Positions 43,565-52,732 are shown, counted from the stretch's first letter. The stretch: 64,000 nt of DNA from Alitiscatomonas aceti (GCF_025567195.1 NZ_JAOQJF010000009.1:67999-131998), one strand, 5' to 3'. The notes: generated by a model from the letters alone, not told the origin. Translations and numbers: made by a program.

Positions 43565-44287
43565 ATGGCTTTTTTGGAGGATCTGAAGGGATTTTACGGA
43601 ACTGGCGAGAAAAACCGGGCGGGTCAGAGCCTGGAGGAGTTTCTGGACAGGTATGATCCCAAAAAATATGACTGCCCCAGCTGTACCACGGATATTGTGG
43701 CGGTACAGTGTGATGAGCCGCTCCGGTCCTGGGGGCAGCCCTTAAAGCTTCTTCTTGTCAAACGGGGCAATCATCCAAGCATTGGCTGGTATGCCACGCC
43801 GGGAGGCTTTGTGGAGCTTAAGGAGGATCTTTATGAGGGTGCGGCCAGAGAGCTTCAGGAGGAGACCGGAGTGACGGGACTTCCGCTCCAGCAGCTTCGT
43901 ACCTGGGGCGCTTATGACAGGGATCCCCGGTGGCGGGTGATCACGACCTCGTTCCTGGCTCTGGCGGAAGGCGATCTGCCGGTGAGGGCCGCCGACGACG
44001 CGGCGGATGCGCTGTGGATGGATGTGTCGCTCCGTCTGGTCTCGGAGGAGGACGGGCAGCAGCGGAAGGAGATATGGGAGCTTTGCCTGGACCATGAAGA
44101 ACGGAAGGTCCATGTGGCGGCCCGGGTAGAGCGTACATATTTCCCGGATGCCGTGCTTCCCAGGGAAAGATACAGGCTCCTGTGGGCGGACGGCCTGGCT
44201 GTGGACCACGGCTGCATCATCACCCAGGCGCTTCTTTATCTGAAGGAGCGGCTGGAGGAGAGGACAGGCGGAAAGACAGTCCGTTAA
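43565..44287 (+). CDS. Nudix hydrolase
   Basis: 240 residues with a perfect Nudix box (G-x5-E-x7-REL-x-EE-x-GV) at GFVELKEDLYEGAARELQEE, about residues 80-103. The N-terminal region and the C-terminal helical extension resemble the larger NrtR/ADP-ribose pyrophosphatase-like group, but no clear winged-helix motif is seen. Substrate, such as ADP-ribose or another nucleotide diphosphate, is not determined. TAGGAG precedes the ATG. Confidence 0.88.
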   Translation: MAFLEDLKGFYGTGEKNRAGQSLEEFLDRYDPKKYDCPSCTTDIVAVQCDEPLRSWGQPLKLLLVKRGNHPSIGWYATPGGFVELKEDLYEGAARELQEETGVTGLPLQQLRTWGAYDRDPRWRVITTSFLALAEGDLPVRAADDAADALWMDVSLRLVSEEDGQQRKEIWELCLDHEERKVHVAARVERTYFPDAVLPRERYRLLWADGLAVDHGCIITQALLYLKERLEERTGGKTVR

Positions 44288-44295
44288 ATAGGAAG

Positions 44296-44335
44296 ACCGG
44301 CATGTGATCCCGAAAGGAACGGCATGCCGGTTTTT
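44296..44335 (+). terminator. Terminator after the Nudix gene
   Basis: ACCGGCATG / CATGCCGGT stem with an 18-base loop and TTTTT, between convergent genes. Confidence 0.75.
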
Positions 44336-44343
44336 CTGATGGT

Positions 44344-45582
44344 TTAAGGCTTTATGCGGGCGGCCGCGCCTGGCTGCCGGTAAAGATATCTGGGAAGCCC
44401 GTTTTCCATGATCCGTTTCGGTTCACCCTGGATCAGCGGCAGGATATAGGGAAGGAAGCTGTCTGTTACGTCAGAACCGCCCTCAGAGATCCATTCTGCC
44501 GGAAATTTCTTTTCCTGGTTGCAGATCCGTCCCACCGGCTCCAGGCAGCAGGAAAGCTCATAGGGGACATCAGAGATCCTCTGGAAGGCTGCCATTTTTC
44601 CTGTTTCCCCGGAAAGGGCGGCGCGGACTCCGAAGGCGCCTGCCATGGCAGACTCCTCGATATCTGTTCTGGAGGCCAGCATCCCGCTGCATCTCTGGCT
44701 TACATTGAGCTCAATGGAGCGGACCTTGACGTGGAACCGGTCACGGACGAAGGATTCCAGGACCTCTCCGCAGCCGGTGAGCATTTTGTGTCCGAAGGAA
44801 TCCAGCTTTGCGGCGTCGGAATATTCGCAGATAAAGGTTCCTCCGGCGTCGGCAATGCCCTCGGAAACGCAGACGACCACATTGGCTGTTTTTTCAAAGG
44901 CATGCTCCAGATCCTGGTAAAAGGCTTCCAGCTCAAAGGGAGCCTCGGGGAGGTAGATGAGGATAGGGTTGTCTCCCTCATATTTTCTTGCCAGCTTTGA
45001 GGCAGCTGTGAGCCAGCCGGCGTGGCGTCCCATGATCTCGATGATCGTCACAGATCTCTGCTGGTATACAGAGGCGTCCAGGACGATCTCCCGGACCGTG
45101 GAGGCCACATATTTTGCAGCGCTGCCGAAACCGGGCGTATGGTCTGTGAGCACCAGATCGTTGTCAATGGTCTTGGGAATGCCGATGAACCGTACATCGC
45201 TGCCGGTCCGGGCAGCAAAGCGGGAAAGCTTATCCACCGTATCCATGGAGTCGTTTCCTCCCACATAGAGGAAATATCCGATGTTCATTTCGCGGAGATT
45301 ATCAAAAACAGCGGAATAGACAGCGTCCGTCAGATCCTCCGGGAGCTTAAAGCGGCAGGACCCCAGATAAGCGGCGGGCGTCAGCCGGAGGAGCTTCAGC
45401 TCTTCCTCGCTGAGGGCAGTCAGATCTGTGACCTGGTCCGCAAGGAAGCCCTCAATGCCGTTGAGCATCCCATAGACACGGCCCTCCTGCCCTGCCTCCT
45501 TCCATGCCTGTACTGCGCCGCAGAGGCTGGCGTTTATGACGGCGGTGGGGCCGCCGGACTGTCCGATCACTAAATTCTTCAT
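44344..45582 (-). CDS. pfp: Pyrophosphate-type 6-phosphofructokinase
   Basis: 412-residue glycolytic kinase converting fructose-6-phosphate to fructose-1,6-bisphosphate. Motifs: GQSGGPTAVINASLCG, YVGGNDSMDTV, PKTIDNDL, TPGFGSAAKY, IEIMGRHAGWLTAAS and GEVLESFVRDRFHVKV-like region. Lys in PKTIDND, where ATP enzymes have Gly (PGTIDND), indicates PPi as phosphate donor, which also makes the step reversible. The GGNDS sequence replaces the more common GGDD/GGDG. Single gene with its own promoter. Confidence 0.92.
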   Translation of the reverse strand: MKNLVIGQSGGPTAVINASLCGAVQAWKEAGQEGRVYGMLNGIEGFLADQVTDLTALSEEELKLLRLTPAAYLGSCRFKLPEDLTDAVYSAVFDNLREMNIGYFLYVGGNDSMDTVDKLSRFAARTGSDVRFIGIPKTIDNDLVLTDHTPGFGSAAKYVASTVREIVLDASVYQQRSVTIIEIMGRHAGWLTAASKLARKYEGDNPILIYLPEAPFELEAFYQDLEHAFEKTANVVVCVSEGIADAGGTFICEYSDAAKLDSFGHKMLTGCGEVLESFVRDRFHVKVRSIELNVSQRCSGMLASRTDIEESAMAGAFGVRAALSGETGKMAAFQRISDVPYELSCCLEPVGRICNQEKKFPAEWISEGGSDVTDSFLPYILPLIQGEPKRIMENGLPRYLYRQPGAAARIKP

Positions 45583-45682
45583 AATAAATCCATTCTCTCC
45601 ATTCTAGTGCGATTTAGAGTCAGTACTTCTTACTGCCGGCGGTGGGATCATTTATCTCCGGGCCGGCGTGCTGTACGGAAAT

Positions 45683-45710
45683 ATTATAATACAGGAAGAA
45701 AGAAAATCAA
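45683..45710 (-). promoter_or_regulatory. Promoter of the PPi-PFK gene
   Basis: Minus strand TTGATT, 16-bp spacer, TATAAT, about 100 bases before the ATG. Confidence 0.7.
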
Positions 45711-45804
45711 TCAATTTTTTCAGACTGGTATAGATCTGGGAAAAGCGGCAATAATAGGAGTATCACCAAAGAGAAAGATTAATACTTATCCTCCCCTTTT
45801 TAAT

Positions 45805-45843
45805 CGGCTCCGGTACGAAGTTCGTACTGGGGCTGTTTTTTTT
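45805..45843 (+). terminator. Terminator-like hairpin with no gene in front
   Basis: CGGCTCCGGTACGAA pairs with TTCGTACTGGGGCTG (15 bp with wobbles/mismatches) and is followed by eight T. The nearest plus-strand gene upstream ends at 44287, so it may end a small RNA or act as an attenuator for the regulator gene at 45936. Confidence 0.6.
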
Positions 45844-45848
45844 CACTA

Positions 45849-45865
45849 TTGAACCAATGGTTCAA
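45849..45865. promoter_or_regulatory. Perfect palindrome, likely operator
   Basis: TTGAACCA-A-TGGTTCAA lies about 70 bases ahead of an XRE-family regulator start and overlaps a possible -35 (TTCAAG) for the TATGAT box at 45889-45894. Autoregulation is the simplest reading. Confidence 0.55.
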
Positions 45866-45935
45866 GACAACGCGGCTGATTTCGTGTATGATAGAAGCAG
45901 ATGAAAAGAATCTGGAAGGACAGGCAGGTGATGGG

Positions 45936-46382
45936 ATGGTAAAGATATCGAAAGAGGAGACAGGAAAAAGGATACGCAGACTCCTGGCAGAGAGCGGGAT
46001 CACAGTCCGGGATGTGCAGGAGGAGCTGGAGCTGGACAGTCCCCAGTCTGTTTACAAATGGCTGAAAGGGAAGGCTCTCCCTTCTCTGGATAATCTCCTG
46101 GTCCTGGGATGTATGCTGGATCTGCCTGTGGAGCAGCTTCTGGTCCTGGAGGGGAAGGAGGATGAGGAGATCGTACAGAGGAGGAAAAGGTGGGTCAAAA
46201 AACGCCCGCATATTCTGTGCGCCTATGTCCTCAGGACCCACAGGAACCTGGAACGGATCCAGATGATACTGAGTGATACCAGGACCGACTGGAAGCCGGA
46301 GAAGCGCAGTGGGATCTGGAAGGAGGCTCCGGAACCAGAAAACGGAAGGAATTCCTTTAATCCAGAAGCTCCGCGTAGGTGA
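45936..46382 (+). CDS. XRE-type helix-turn-helix regulator
   Basis: 148 residues. The N-terminal HTH (residues about 8-65) reads TGKRIRRLLAESGITVRDVQEELELDSPQSVYKWLKGKALPSLDNL in outline, a typical lambda-repressor-like fold. The basic C-terminal tail (RRKRWVKKRPHI) has no recognised domain. ATG 45936 follows AGGTG; the palindrome at 45849-45865 lies upstream. It overlaps the convergent XRE gene by 26 bases at the 3' ends. Confidence 0.75.
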   Translation: MVKISKEETGKRIRRLLAESGITVRDVQEELELDSPQSVYKWLKGKALPSLDNLLVLGCMLDLPVEQLLVLEGKEDEEIVQRRKRWVKKRPHILCAYVLRTHRNLERIQMILSDTRTDWKPEKRSGIWKEAPEPENGRNSFNPEAPRR

Positions 46383-46599
46383 CGTTGAGGACCTTGGCCA
46401 GGGCCTTCAGCTCAATGTCTGTTATAAAGCGTTTGCCGCTTTCCATCCGCTGGATCGCATTTTTATCAATATCAAGGCCTTGTACCTGGAGCATATCGGC
46501 CAGCTTCCTCTGGGAGACATTTTTCATCTCCAGGCGCAGCTTCCGTATTTTTTGTCCGCATATATTATTTAGTCCGTGTTCTGATTTGTTTTTGTACAT
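46357..46599 (-). CDS. Small XRE-family DNA-binding protein
   Basis: 80 residues consisting of one HTH_3 domain (GQKIRKLRLEMKNVSQRKLA then IDKNAIQRMESGKRFITDIE), ending LNVTYAELLD as in SinR/immunity-repressor-like proteins. GGGGAGAAAG lies upstream of the ATG. Its 3' end overlaps the convergent regulator gene, so the two may influence each other by antisense transcription. Confidence 0.85.
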   Translation of the reverse strand: MYKNKSEHGLNNICGQKIRKLRLEMKNVSQRKLADMLQVQGLDIDKNAIQRMESGKRFITDIELKALAKVLNVTYAELLD

Positions 46600-46722
46600 C
46601 GCTTTCTCCCCTCAAGACATTCACTGATTGTCAGTAAGATAAATATATGTTAAGATGGACCGGGAGATGACATTTACTAGATGTCGAAAATAGATTTTAT
46701 TAAAAGAAAGAGGGGTTCATTC

Positions 46723-47148
46723 ATGAATTATAAGGAACTGGCAGAAAAAGCCCGTGAAATAAAAGCCGACGGAGAGAGATTCCTTGCACAGTATGAAAAT
46801 GAGATCGTGGATTTTCTGAGAGAGGATGCAGAAGACGCGGAGAGCCGCCTGCAGAAGGAGATCTTTTTTGAATTTCTGGATAATCTCCATGGAATGTGCC
46901 ATCTGGCAGAATATATGGGACTGGAGGTCGTAAAGGAGGGGGTTCTGGGTCTGGATAGCCAGGGAGAGATGACGCTGGACGGCGATATCCTGCCGCTGAT
47001 GACAGAAGTAGAGGTGAAACTGTATGACAAGGAGGAGGAGCAGGAGATCTGGACCAGGACCTATGTGGCCGGGGCAAAGAAGCGGTATCTGGTGGGAATC
47101 GACCGGTCCTGCCCGCTAATTGGAATGCGGGCACGTATGCGTGGATAA
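46723..47148 (+). CDS. Hypothetical acidic protein
   Basis: 141 residues: helical N-terminal half (KELAEKAREIKADGERFLAQ), then a beta-rich C-terminal half with a short conserved-looking run (MTLDGDILPLMTEVEVKLYD, YLVGIDRSCPLIGMRARMRG). No membrane segment. AGAGGGG precedes ATG 46723; an in-frame GTG/ATG upstream at 46681 lacks a site. I do not recognise the family. It is followed by the FAD oxidoreductase gene after 32 bases. Confidence 0.65.
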   Translation: MNYKELAEKAREIKADGERFLAQYENEIVDFLREDAEDAESRLQKEIFFEFLDNLHGMCHLAEYMGLEVVKEGVLGLDSQGEMTLDGDILPLMTEVEVKLYDKEEEQEIWTRTYVAGAKKRYLVGIDRSCPLIGMRARMRG

Positions 47149-47180
47149 AAAAGGGGAATAATAGGGCCAGAGGTGATGAA

Positions 47181-48518
47181 ATGAGATCCATCTGGTCCAT
47201 AAACGACATACAGAAGAAAGATAAACGGGAACCTCTTCCGGAGCACATTTCTGCGGCCGTGATCGGAGGGGGGATGGCAGGGATCCTTTGTGCATGGTTC
47301 CTTATGGAAAGCGGTGTGGATACAGTAGTTCTGGAGGCAGGGACCGTTGGGAGCGGGCAGACGGAAGGGACCACGGCTAAGATCACATCCCAGCATGGAC
47401 TGATCTACAGCAGACTGACAGAGACCATGGGGGCAGAAGCTGCGGCCCAGTATGCCCAGGCCAGCCAGACAGCTATCGATCAGTATGAGCGGATCGTGGA
47501 TTCTGCGGGGATCCAGTGCGGTTTTAAAAGGCTGCCCTCCTATCTGTATACAGAATGCGGGGAGGGGATGAAAAAGCTGGAGCAGGAGCGTTCTGCCGCT
47601 GTGAGGGCCGGGATACCGGCCTCTATCGTATATGATACCGGCCTTCCCTTTCCGGTGAAAATGGCCCTGCGGTACGAAAATCAGGCCCAGTTTGATCCCA
47701 TTGGTTTTTTATATGGTCTGTCGGATTCCTTAAAGATCTGCCAGCATACCAGAGTCCTGCAGGTAAAGGGCCATGAGATACGGACTGACCGGGGAACTGT
47801 GAAGGCAGACCATATTGTTTTTGCATCGCATTTTCCGTTTCCCCGCTGGCCGGGCTTTTACTCAGCCAGGATGCACCAGGAAAGAAGCTATGTACTGGCT
47901 CTGGAAACAGAGGACTGGGACCTGGGGGGAGTGTATTATGGGATCGATCCGGATGGACTTTCCTTCCGGAATGCCGGTGAACTGGTGCTTGTGGGCGGTA
48001 TGGGACACCGGACAGGAGAGGGCAGGATCAAGGATCCCTATGGGGAGCTTGAGAAAAGAGCGGGGAATATCTGGAAAAAAGCCGAGATAAAGGCGTCCTG
48101 GTCGGCCCAGGACTGCATGACTCTGGATTCAGTCCCCTATATTGGCGTTTTCTCAAGGCTTCGTCCGTACTGGCTTGTGGCCACAGGATTCGGAAAATGG
48201 GGAATGACCAATTCTATGGTTTCCGCCATGGCGGTCTGTGATGTGGTTACTGGACAGAGTATGAAGGAATGGGAGCTGTTTTCTCCCCAGAGAAAAACTT
48301 TTTCAGCCTCATATAAAACTTTTGTGAAAGAAATGGGACATTCCATTAAGAATCTGGCTGTATTGGGAGGACCAAGATGTCCCCATCTGGGCTGCCGGCT
48401 CCAGTGGAATCCAGCAGAGAGGACCTGGGACTGTCCCTGCCATGGGTCCAGATTCCGGGCAGACGGAGAACTTCTGGATGAACCTTCAAAAAAGAATATA
48501 AAAAATCCCGGCTGTTAA
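47181..48518 (+). CDS. FAD-dependent oxidoreductase with C-terminal Rieske cluster
   Basis: 445 residues. The N-terminal FAD domain of the DAO family (AAVIGGGMAGILCAWFLMESG) begins near residue 25, with the second FAD-contact region ATGFGKWGMTNSMVSA near 335. A Rieske [2Fe-2S] domain closes the protein: CPHLG and CPCHGS give C-x-H-x15-C-x2-H. Such fusions occur widely in Firmicutes with unknown substrate, possibly an amine or a redox partner. It stands near a flavin reductase-rubredoxin gene. The minus-strand terminator at 48501-48530 overlaps its stop. Confidence 0.9.
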   Translation: MRSIWSINDIQKKDKREPLPEHISAAVIGGGMAGILCAWFLMESGVDTVVLEAGTVGSGQTEGTTAKITSQHGLIYSRLTETMGAEAAAQYAQASQTAIDQYERIVDSAGIQCGFKRLPSYLYTECGEGMKKLEQERSAAVRAGIPASIVYDTGLPFPVKMALRYENQAQFDPIGFLYGLSDSLKICQHTRVLQVKGHEIRTDRGTVKADHIVFASHFPFPRWPGFYSARMHQERSYVLALETEDWDLGGVYYGIDPDGLSFRNAGELVLVGGMGHRTGEGRIKDPYGELEKRAGNIWKKAEIKASWSAQDCMTLDSVPYIGVFSRLRPYWLVATGFGKWGMTNSMVSAMAVCDVVTGQSMKEWELFSPQRKTFSASYKTFVKEMGHSIKNLAVLGGPRCPHLGCRLQWNPAERTWDCPCHGSRFRADGELLDEPSKKNIKNPGC

Positions 48519-48530
48519 AATACAGCCGGG
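48501..48530 (-). terminator. Terminator of the flavin reductase-rubredoxin transcript
   Basis: CCCGGCTGT / ACAGCCGGG followed on the minus strand by ATTTTTTA. The stem contains the end of the convergent FAD-Rieske gene (stop at 48516-48518). Confidence 0.78.
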
Positions 48531-48611
48531 AAATCCGGAACCCAGATCATTTTAAGGAGCTTCCAACGGTCCGACACTCTGGATCTCTCTGGATTGACGA
48601 TGCAGGAGCCA

Positions 48612-49256
48612 TTAGCGCTCCTGTTTTTTAAATACAGACTTTGGCTGTTTACAGATCGGGCACTTCCAATCGTCGGGAAGCTCCTCAAAGGGAGTTTCCC
48701 CTTCATATACATATCCGCATACGGAGCAGACATAGGCTGTCTTTGGAATGGTTTCTTCCTCCTTCAGATAAGTAGGAGCATTTTTGGGGCTCTTTCCCTT
48801 TACCACAGTATGATAATAGGAATAGGTCATTGCCGGAGCATTTTCCAGGTTATCGGCATCCAGAACCTTTCCAAGGAAAACTGTGTGGCTGTCGGTCTCC
48901 ATTTTGTTGACGACTTGGCACACGATATACGCGCAGGCATCCTCGATCACTGGGAGGCCTTCGACAGTCTTATAGGAGACAGAATCAAATTTATTGACAT
49001 TTTTTCCTGACTGGAATCCAAAGGTTCCGATGATTCCAGGATCGGTGTTTTCAGAAAGGATGGAAATAGCAAATTTTCCGGTTCTTTCAATGCAGGAATT
49101 GGTATAGTTGTCATGGTTGATGCTGATGGCAATGGACGCCGGATCGGATGTGATCTGCATGGCGCTGTTGGCGATACAGCCCGTAGGCCGGTCCCCATCC
49201 AGGGAAGAGATCAGATAGACGCCATAAGAAAGTTTTCGGAATGCGGATTTGTTCAT
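48612..49256 (-). CDS. Flavin reductase-rubredoxin fusion (Hrb-like)
   Basis: 214 residues. A flavin-reductase-like FMN domain (residues 1-150; YGVYLISSLDGDRPTGCIAN, GTFGFQSGKNVNKF) is fused to a rubredoxin (CSVCGYVYEG and CPICKQPKS). This is the layout of high-molecular-weight rubredoxin from acetogens, which passes electrons from NAD(P)H to flavodiiron proteins. Its two domains match the last two domains of the flavodiiron fusion at 34779-36581. ATG 49256 follows AGGAGGG. Confidence 0.92.
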   Translation of the reverse strand: MNKSAFRKLSYGVYLISSLDGDRPTGCIANSAMQITSDPASIAISINHDNYTNSCIERTGKFAISILSENTDPGIIGTFGFQSGKNVNKFDSVSYKTVEGLPVIEDACAYIVCQVVNKMETDSHTVFLGKVLDADNLENAPAMTYSYYHTVVKGKSPKNAPTYLKEEETIPKTAYVCSVCGYVYEGETPFEELPDDWKCPICKQPKSVFKKQER

Positions 49257-49290
49257 ACTAAGCCCTCCTGTGATCACTTGTGTTATGCAG

Positions 49291-49899
49291 TTATTTCTTT
49301 TTCGCTGGCGGATATTCGTCCCGGATCTCGTCTGCGAGGCGCTCGATCATCTGCTTTTTCAGATACACATCGAAGGCAAGCTCACAAATGAAGGAAAAGA
49401 GCTGGAGCGCATCCTTCTCACCGGGATCTTCCACGTCGGAAAAGGTTTTTTCTGCTGTTTCAAATTTTGCTTTTACGTCATCCTTTAATTTATCCATCTG
49501 GCTGTGTTCCATGGTAAATACCTCTGTATATACCTGGGACAGAGGAAGCGGAGCTTCACCGAAGTGGTGCTCTGTGATATAGGACAGAATGGTCTCAATA
49601 TCGTTAAAATTCAGCAGATTCTTAAAGTAATAAATAAATACCAGAAGCAGGATATGATCCTGGGTGTATTTTTTACGTACCGGAGAGGGAAGGAGGTTGT
49701 TTTTGGCATAGTTATTGATCATAGTCTTTGTGAGTACCTTGTCCTCCGGATATCGCTTCAGCTCCCCCAGGTGCTTCTCCATAAAGGTAGTTACCTGGTC
49801 CATATAAAGGTCGATCTGCGGGATATCTTCAACTTTTATGTGATCCAGGCTGTCCAGGTGCTGGAACAGCCCTTCTAAGCGTTCTTCATTGGTTTTCAT
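49291..49899 (-). CDS. DUF1836 protein, MerR-like HTH
   Basis: 202 residues. The DUF1836 domain (about 30-140) starts with a MerR-like helix-turn-helix (EDKVLTKTMINNYAKNNLLP, KKYTQDHILLLVFIYYFKNL) and continues as a helical ligand or dimer domain. A C-terminal helix is hydrophobic-amphipathic (FSFICELAFDVYLKKQMIER). Probably a DNA-binding regulator; target unknown. AAAGGAG precedes the ATG. It is 35 bases upstream of the Hrb-like gene on the same strand. Confidence 0.85.
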   Translation of the reverse strand: MKTNEERLEGLFQHLDSLDHIKVEDIPQIDLYMDQVTTFMEKHLGELKRYPEDKVLTKTMINNYAKNNLLPSPVRKKYTQDHILLLVFIYYFKNLLNFNDIETILSYITEHHFGEAPLPLSQVYTEVFTMEHSQMDKLKDDVKAKFETAEKTFSDVEDPGEKDALQLFSFICELAFDVYLKKQMIERLADEIRDEYPPAKKK

Positions 49900-49976
49900 G
49901 GTGAAACTCCTTTCAGTATTTATTATATAGTATTAAAAACTAGATGACAAGAGACAAATACGATTTTCTCGTTTTA

Positions 49977-50006
49977 TTGGACAGCATCCAGGGAATCTGG
50001 TATAAT
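49977..50006 (+). promoter_or_regulatory. Promoter of pcrA
   Basis: TTGGAC, 18-bp spacer, TATAAT, 28 bases before the ATG. Confidence 0.7.
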
Positions 50007-50033
50007 ACGAATCTGACAAGAAAGGGGAATATC

Positions 50034-52307
50034 ATGAAGAGTTTTGAGACACTGAACCCAATGCAGCAGCAGGCTGTTTTACATACAGAGGGTCCCCTCC
50101 TGGTACTGGCAGGAGCCGGATCCGGAAAAACGAGGGCATTGACCCACCGGGTCGCCTATCTGATCGAGGAAAAAAATGTGTCGCCCTGGAATATCCTGGC
50201 GATCACCTTTACGAATAAAGCGGCAGGAGAAATGCGGGAACGGGTCAACGGGTTGATCCCCCAGGGAGCGGACAGCGTATGGGTCAGCACCTTCCACTCG
50301 CTTTGCGTCCGGATCCTCAGACGTTTCATTGAAAATCTGGGGTACGAGTCCAGCTTCTCTATTTATGACACCGATGACCAGAAAACACTGATGAAGCAGA
50401 TCTTTAAGGAACGGGAGATCAATGGAAAGCTGTATAAGGAGCGCGGAGTGCTGGGGATCATTTCTTCGGCCAAGAATGAGCTGGTCACGCCGGAGGAGTT
50501 TGCCCTGGAGAGTAAAAAGGACGGCTCTGCCCGCAGCCAGCAGATCGCGGAGCTATATAAGGAATACCAGGTGCGGCTGAAGAAGAATAATGCCCTGGAT
50601 TTTGATGACCTTCTGGTGAAAACTGTGGAGCTTTTTGAATCCTGTCCGGAGGTTCTGGACTATTACCAGGAAAGATTCCGCTACATCATGGTAGACGAGT
50701 ATCAGGATACCAATACGGCCCAGTTCAGGCTTGTGAGCCTGCTGGCCTCCAAATACAGGAACATCTGCGTGGTGGGAGACGACGACCAGTCCATTTACCG
50801 GTTCCGAGGAGCCAATATAAAGAATATACTGAGTTTTGAGGAGGCGTTTCCTGGCGCAAAGGTCATTAAGCTGGAACAGAATTACCGCTCCACAAAGACC
50901 ATCCTGAGCGCGGCCAATGAGGTGATCCGTAATAATGAGGGGAGAAAGGATAAGACCCTCTGGACAGAAAATGAGACGGGAGAGAAAATCCGTGTAAAGC
51001 TGTTTGACACGGCATACGATGAAGCGGAGGGAATCGTTTCCGACATTATGAAAAGGGGAGGTTCCTGGAAGGATTCCGCCGTTCTTTACCGGACCAACGC
51101 CCAGTCCCGTATCCTGGAGGAGAAATTTGTCACCCATAATATCCCTTACCGGATGGTGGGCGGCGTGAATTTCTACCAGAGAAAGGAGATCAAGGACATC
51201 CTGGCGTATTTAAAGACCATTGCCAACGGGCGGGACGACCTGGCGGTTCAGAGGATCATCAATGTACCGAAGCGGGGGATCGGAGCCGTATCCATCGGAA
51301 AGGTAAACATGTATGCAGCTGAGCATGGGATGAATTTTTATGATGCGCTTTTAAGGATCGGGGCGGTGCCGGGCCTGGGAAAGGCTGCGCCCAAAATAGA
51401 CCAGTTTACGGATGAGATCGGCCGTTTCCGGAAAAACTTAAAGGATGGAATGGCGATCCAGAATGTGATCACAGATATCCTGGAGTCCACAGGATATAAG
51501 GCGGAACTGATGGAGGAAGGCGAGGTGGAGGCAGAAACCCGTCTGGAAAACATCAGTGAGCTGTCCAATAAGGCTGTGGCGTACTGGGAGGACGCAGAGG
51601 AGCCGACCCTGGATGGATTTCTGGAAGAGGTGGCCCTGGTGGCGGACATCGACAGTATGGATGAATCTGAGGACCGGGTGGTACTGATGACGCTCCATTC
51701 GGCCAAGGGACTGGAATTCCCTTATGTATATATGAGCGGATTAGAAGACGGTCTGTTCCCCAGCAGCATGGCCATGTCAGAGGATCCCGAAGCTCTGGAG
51801 GAGGAGAGGCGTCTGTGCTATGTGGGGATCACAAGGGCCGAGAAAACGCTTATGATGACAGGAGCAAGGCAGCGGATGGTCAAGGGAGAGACACGGTTTT
51901 CCAGACCCAGCCGTTTCCTGGCAGAGATCCCGGAGGAATATAAAGAAGAGGAGAGGCAGGAGGATTCTGTATATCAGAGATCCAGGAGGCTTTCTTCGGA
52001 TGATCTGGAGGATCCGGGCCTTCCGTGGGCCAGATCGTCTGGGATCAGTATGTTTGGTCAGAATCCTTACGTTTCAAAAAAGAGTGGGATGCCATCGGCC
52101 CAGCCAGCCTTTGGAAAGGCATTTACAGTACAAAAGGCTGCTTCTCTGGATTATGCGGAGGGGGACCGGGTCCACCATGTGAAATTTGGCGATGGAACCG
52201 TAAAGCAGATCGCAGACGGTGGAAAGGATTATGAGGTAACAGTGGAATTTGATTCCATGGGTGTCAGAAAAATGTTTGCATCATTTGCCAGACTTCAGAA
52301 ATTGTAA
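50034..52307 (+). CDS. pcrA: ATP-dependent DNA helicase PcrA/UvrD
   Basis: 757-residue SF1A helicase for repair and replication-fork processing. Motifs in order: Q-motif LNPMQQQAV, I AGAGSGKTRALTHR, Ia ITFTNKAAGEM, II VDEYQDTN, III GDDDQSIYRFRGA, IV LEQNYRST, V TLHSAKGLEFPYVY and VI EERRLCYVGITRAE. The C-terminal Tudor-like tail (GDRVHHVKFGDGTVKQI) is the PcrA RNA-polymerase-interacting domain. Start at ATG 50034 with AAAGGGG; a longer frame has no start signal. Confidence 0.96.
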   Translation: MKSFETLNPMQQQAVLHTEGPLLVLAGAGSGKTRALTHRVAYLIEEKNVSPWNILAITFTNKAAGEMRERVNGLIPQGADSVWVSTFHSLCVRILRRFIENLGYESSFSIYDTDDQKTLMKQIFKEREINGKLYKERGVLGIISSAKNELVTPEEFALESKKDGSARSQQIAELYKEYQVRLKKNNALDFDDLLVKTVELFESCPEVLDYYQERFRYIMVDEYQDTNTAQFRLVSLLASKYRNICVVGDDDQSIYRFRGANIKNILSFEEAFPGAKVIKLEQNYRSTKTILSAANEVIRNNEGRKDKTLWTENETGEKIRVKLFDTAYDEAEGIVSDIMKRGGSWKDSAVLYRTNAQSRILEEKFVTHNIPYRMVGGVNFYQRKEIKDILAYLKTIANGRDDLAVQRIINVPKRGIGAVSIGKVNMYAAEHGMNFYDALLRIGAVPGLGKAAPKIDQFTDEIGRFRKNLKDGMAIQNVITDILESTGYKAELMEEGEVEAETRLENISELSNKAVAYWEDAEEPTLDGFLEEVALVADIDSMDESEDRVVLMTLHSAKGLEFPYVYMSGLEDGLFPSSMAMSEDPEALEEERRLCYVGITRAEKTLMMTGARQRMVKGETRFSRPSRFLAEIPEEYKEEERQEDSVYQRSRRLSSDDLEDPGLPWARSSGISMFGQNPYVSKKSGMPSAQPAFGKAFTVQKAASLDYAEGDRVHHVKFGDGTVKQIADGGKDYEVTVEFDSMGVRKMFASFARLQKL

Positions 52308-52405
52308 AAAAAGTTAAAAAACGGGATAGTAAAATAAAAACAATCATGTTATACTGTAAACATGAATGTGGATTTCTGATCTTAAGAAACCAGAAAGGAT
52401 GTGCC

Positions 52406-52732
52406 ATGATGAACAAGTTTGACTTTATGGGAAAAGATGCCGTCAGTAAGATGGAGGACCTGATGAATGTATCCAGATTAAATGAACTGCTTCATAAAAA
52501 GGAAGAAGAAGAGAAAAAGAAAAACTGTATCCTCTGGGTGCTGGCGATCTTTGGCGCAGTAGCGGCAGTGGCAGCCATTGCGTACGGTGTGTACCGTTTC
52601 TTTACACCGGATTATCTGGAGGACTTTGAGGACGACTTTGACGATGATTTTGATGACGATTTCTTTGAGGATGAGGACGAGGAGATGCCTGTCAGAAAAG
52701 CAGAGGCAAAGGAAGAAAAGTCTGCGGAATAA
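52406..52732 (+). CDS. Small single-pass membrane protein with acidic tail
   Basis: 108 residues. A charged N-terminal helix (LNELLHKKEEEEKKKN) precedes one membrane segment (about 37-58, CILWVLAIFGAVAAVAAIAY). The tail is extremely acidic (YLEDFEDDFDDDFDDD) and may bind cations. Start is the first of two adjacent ATGs with AAAGGA upstream. Family not recognised with certainty; similar small proteins sit near pcrA in Lachnospiraceae. Followed by a terminator. Confidence 0.7.
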   Translation: MMNKFDFMGKDAVSKMEDLMNVSRLNELLHKKEEEEKKKNCILWVLAIFGAVAAVAAIAYGVYRFFTPDYLEDFEDDFDDDFDDDFFEDEDEEMPVRKAEAKEEKSAE

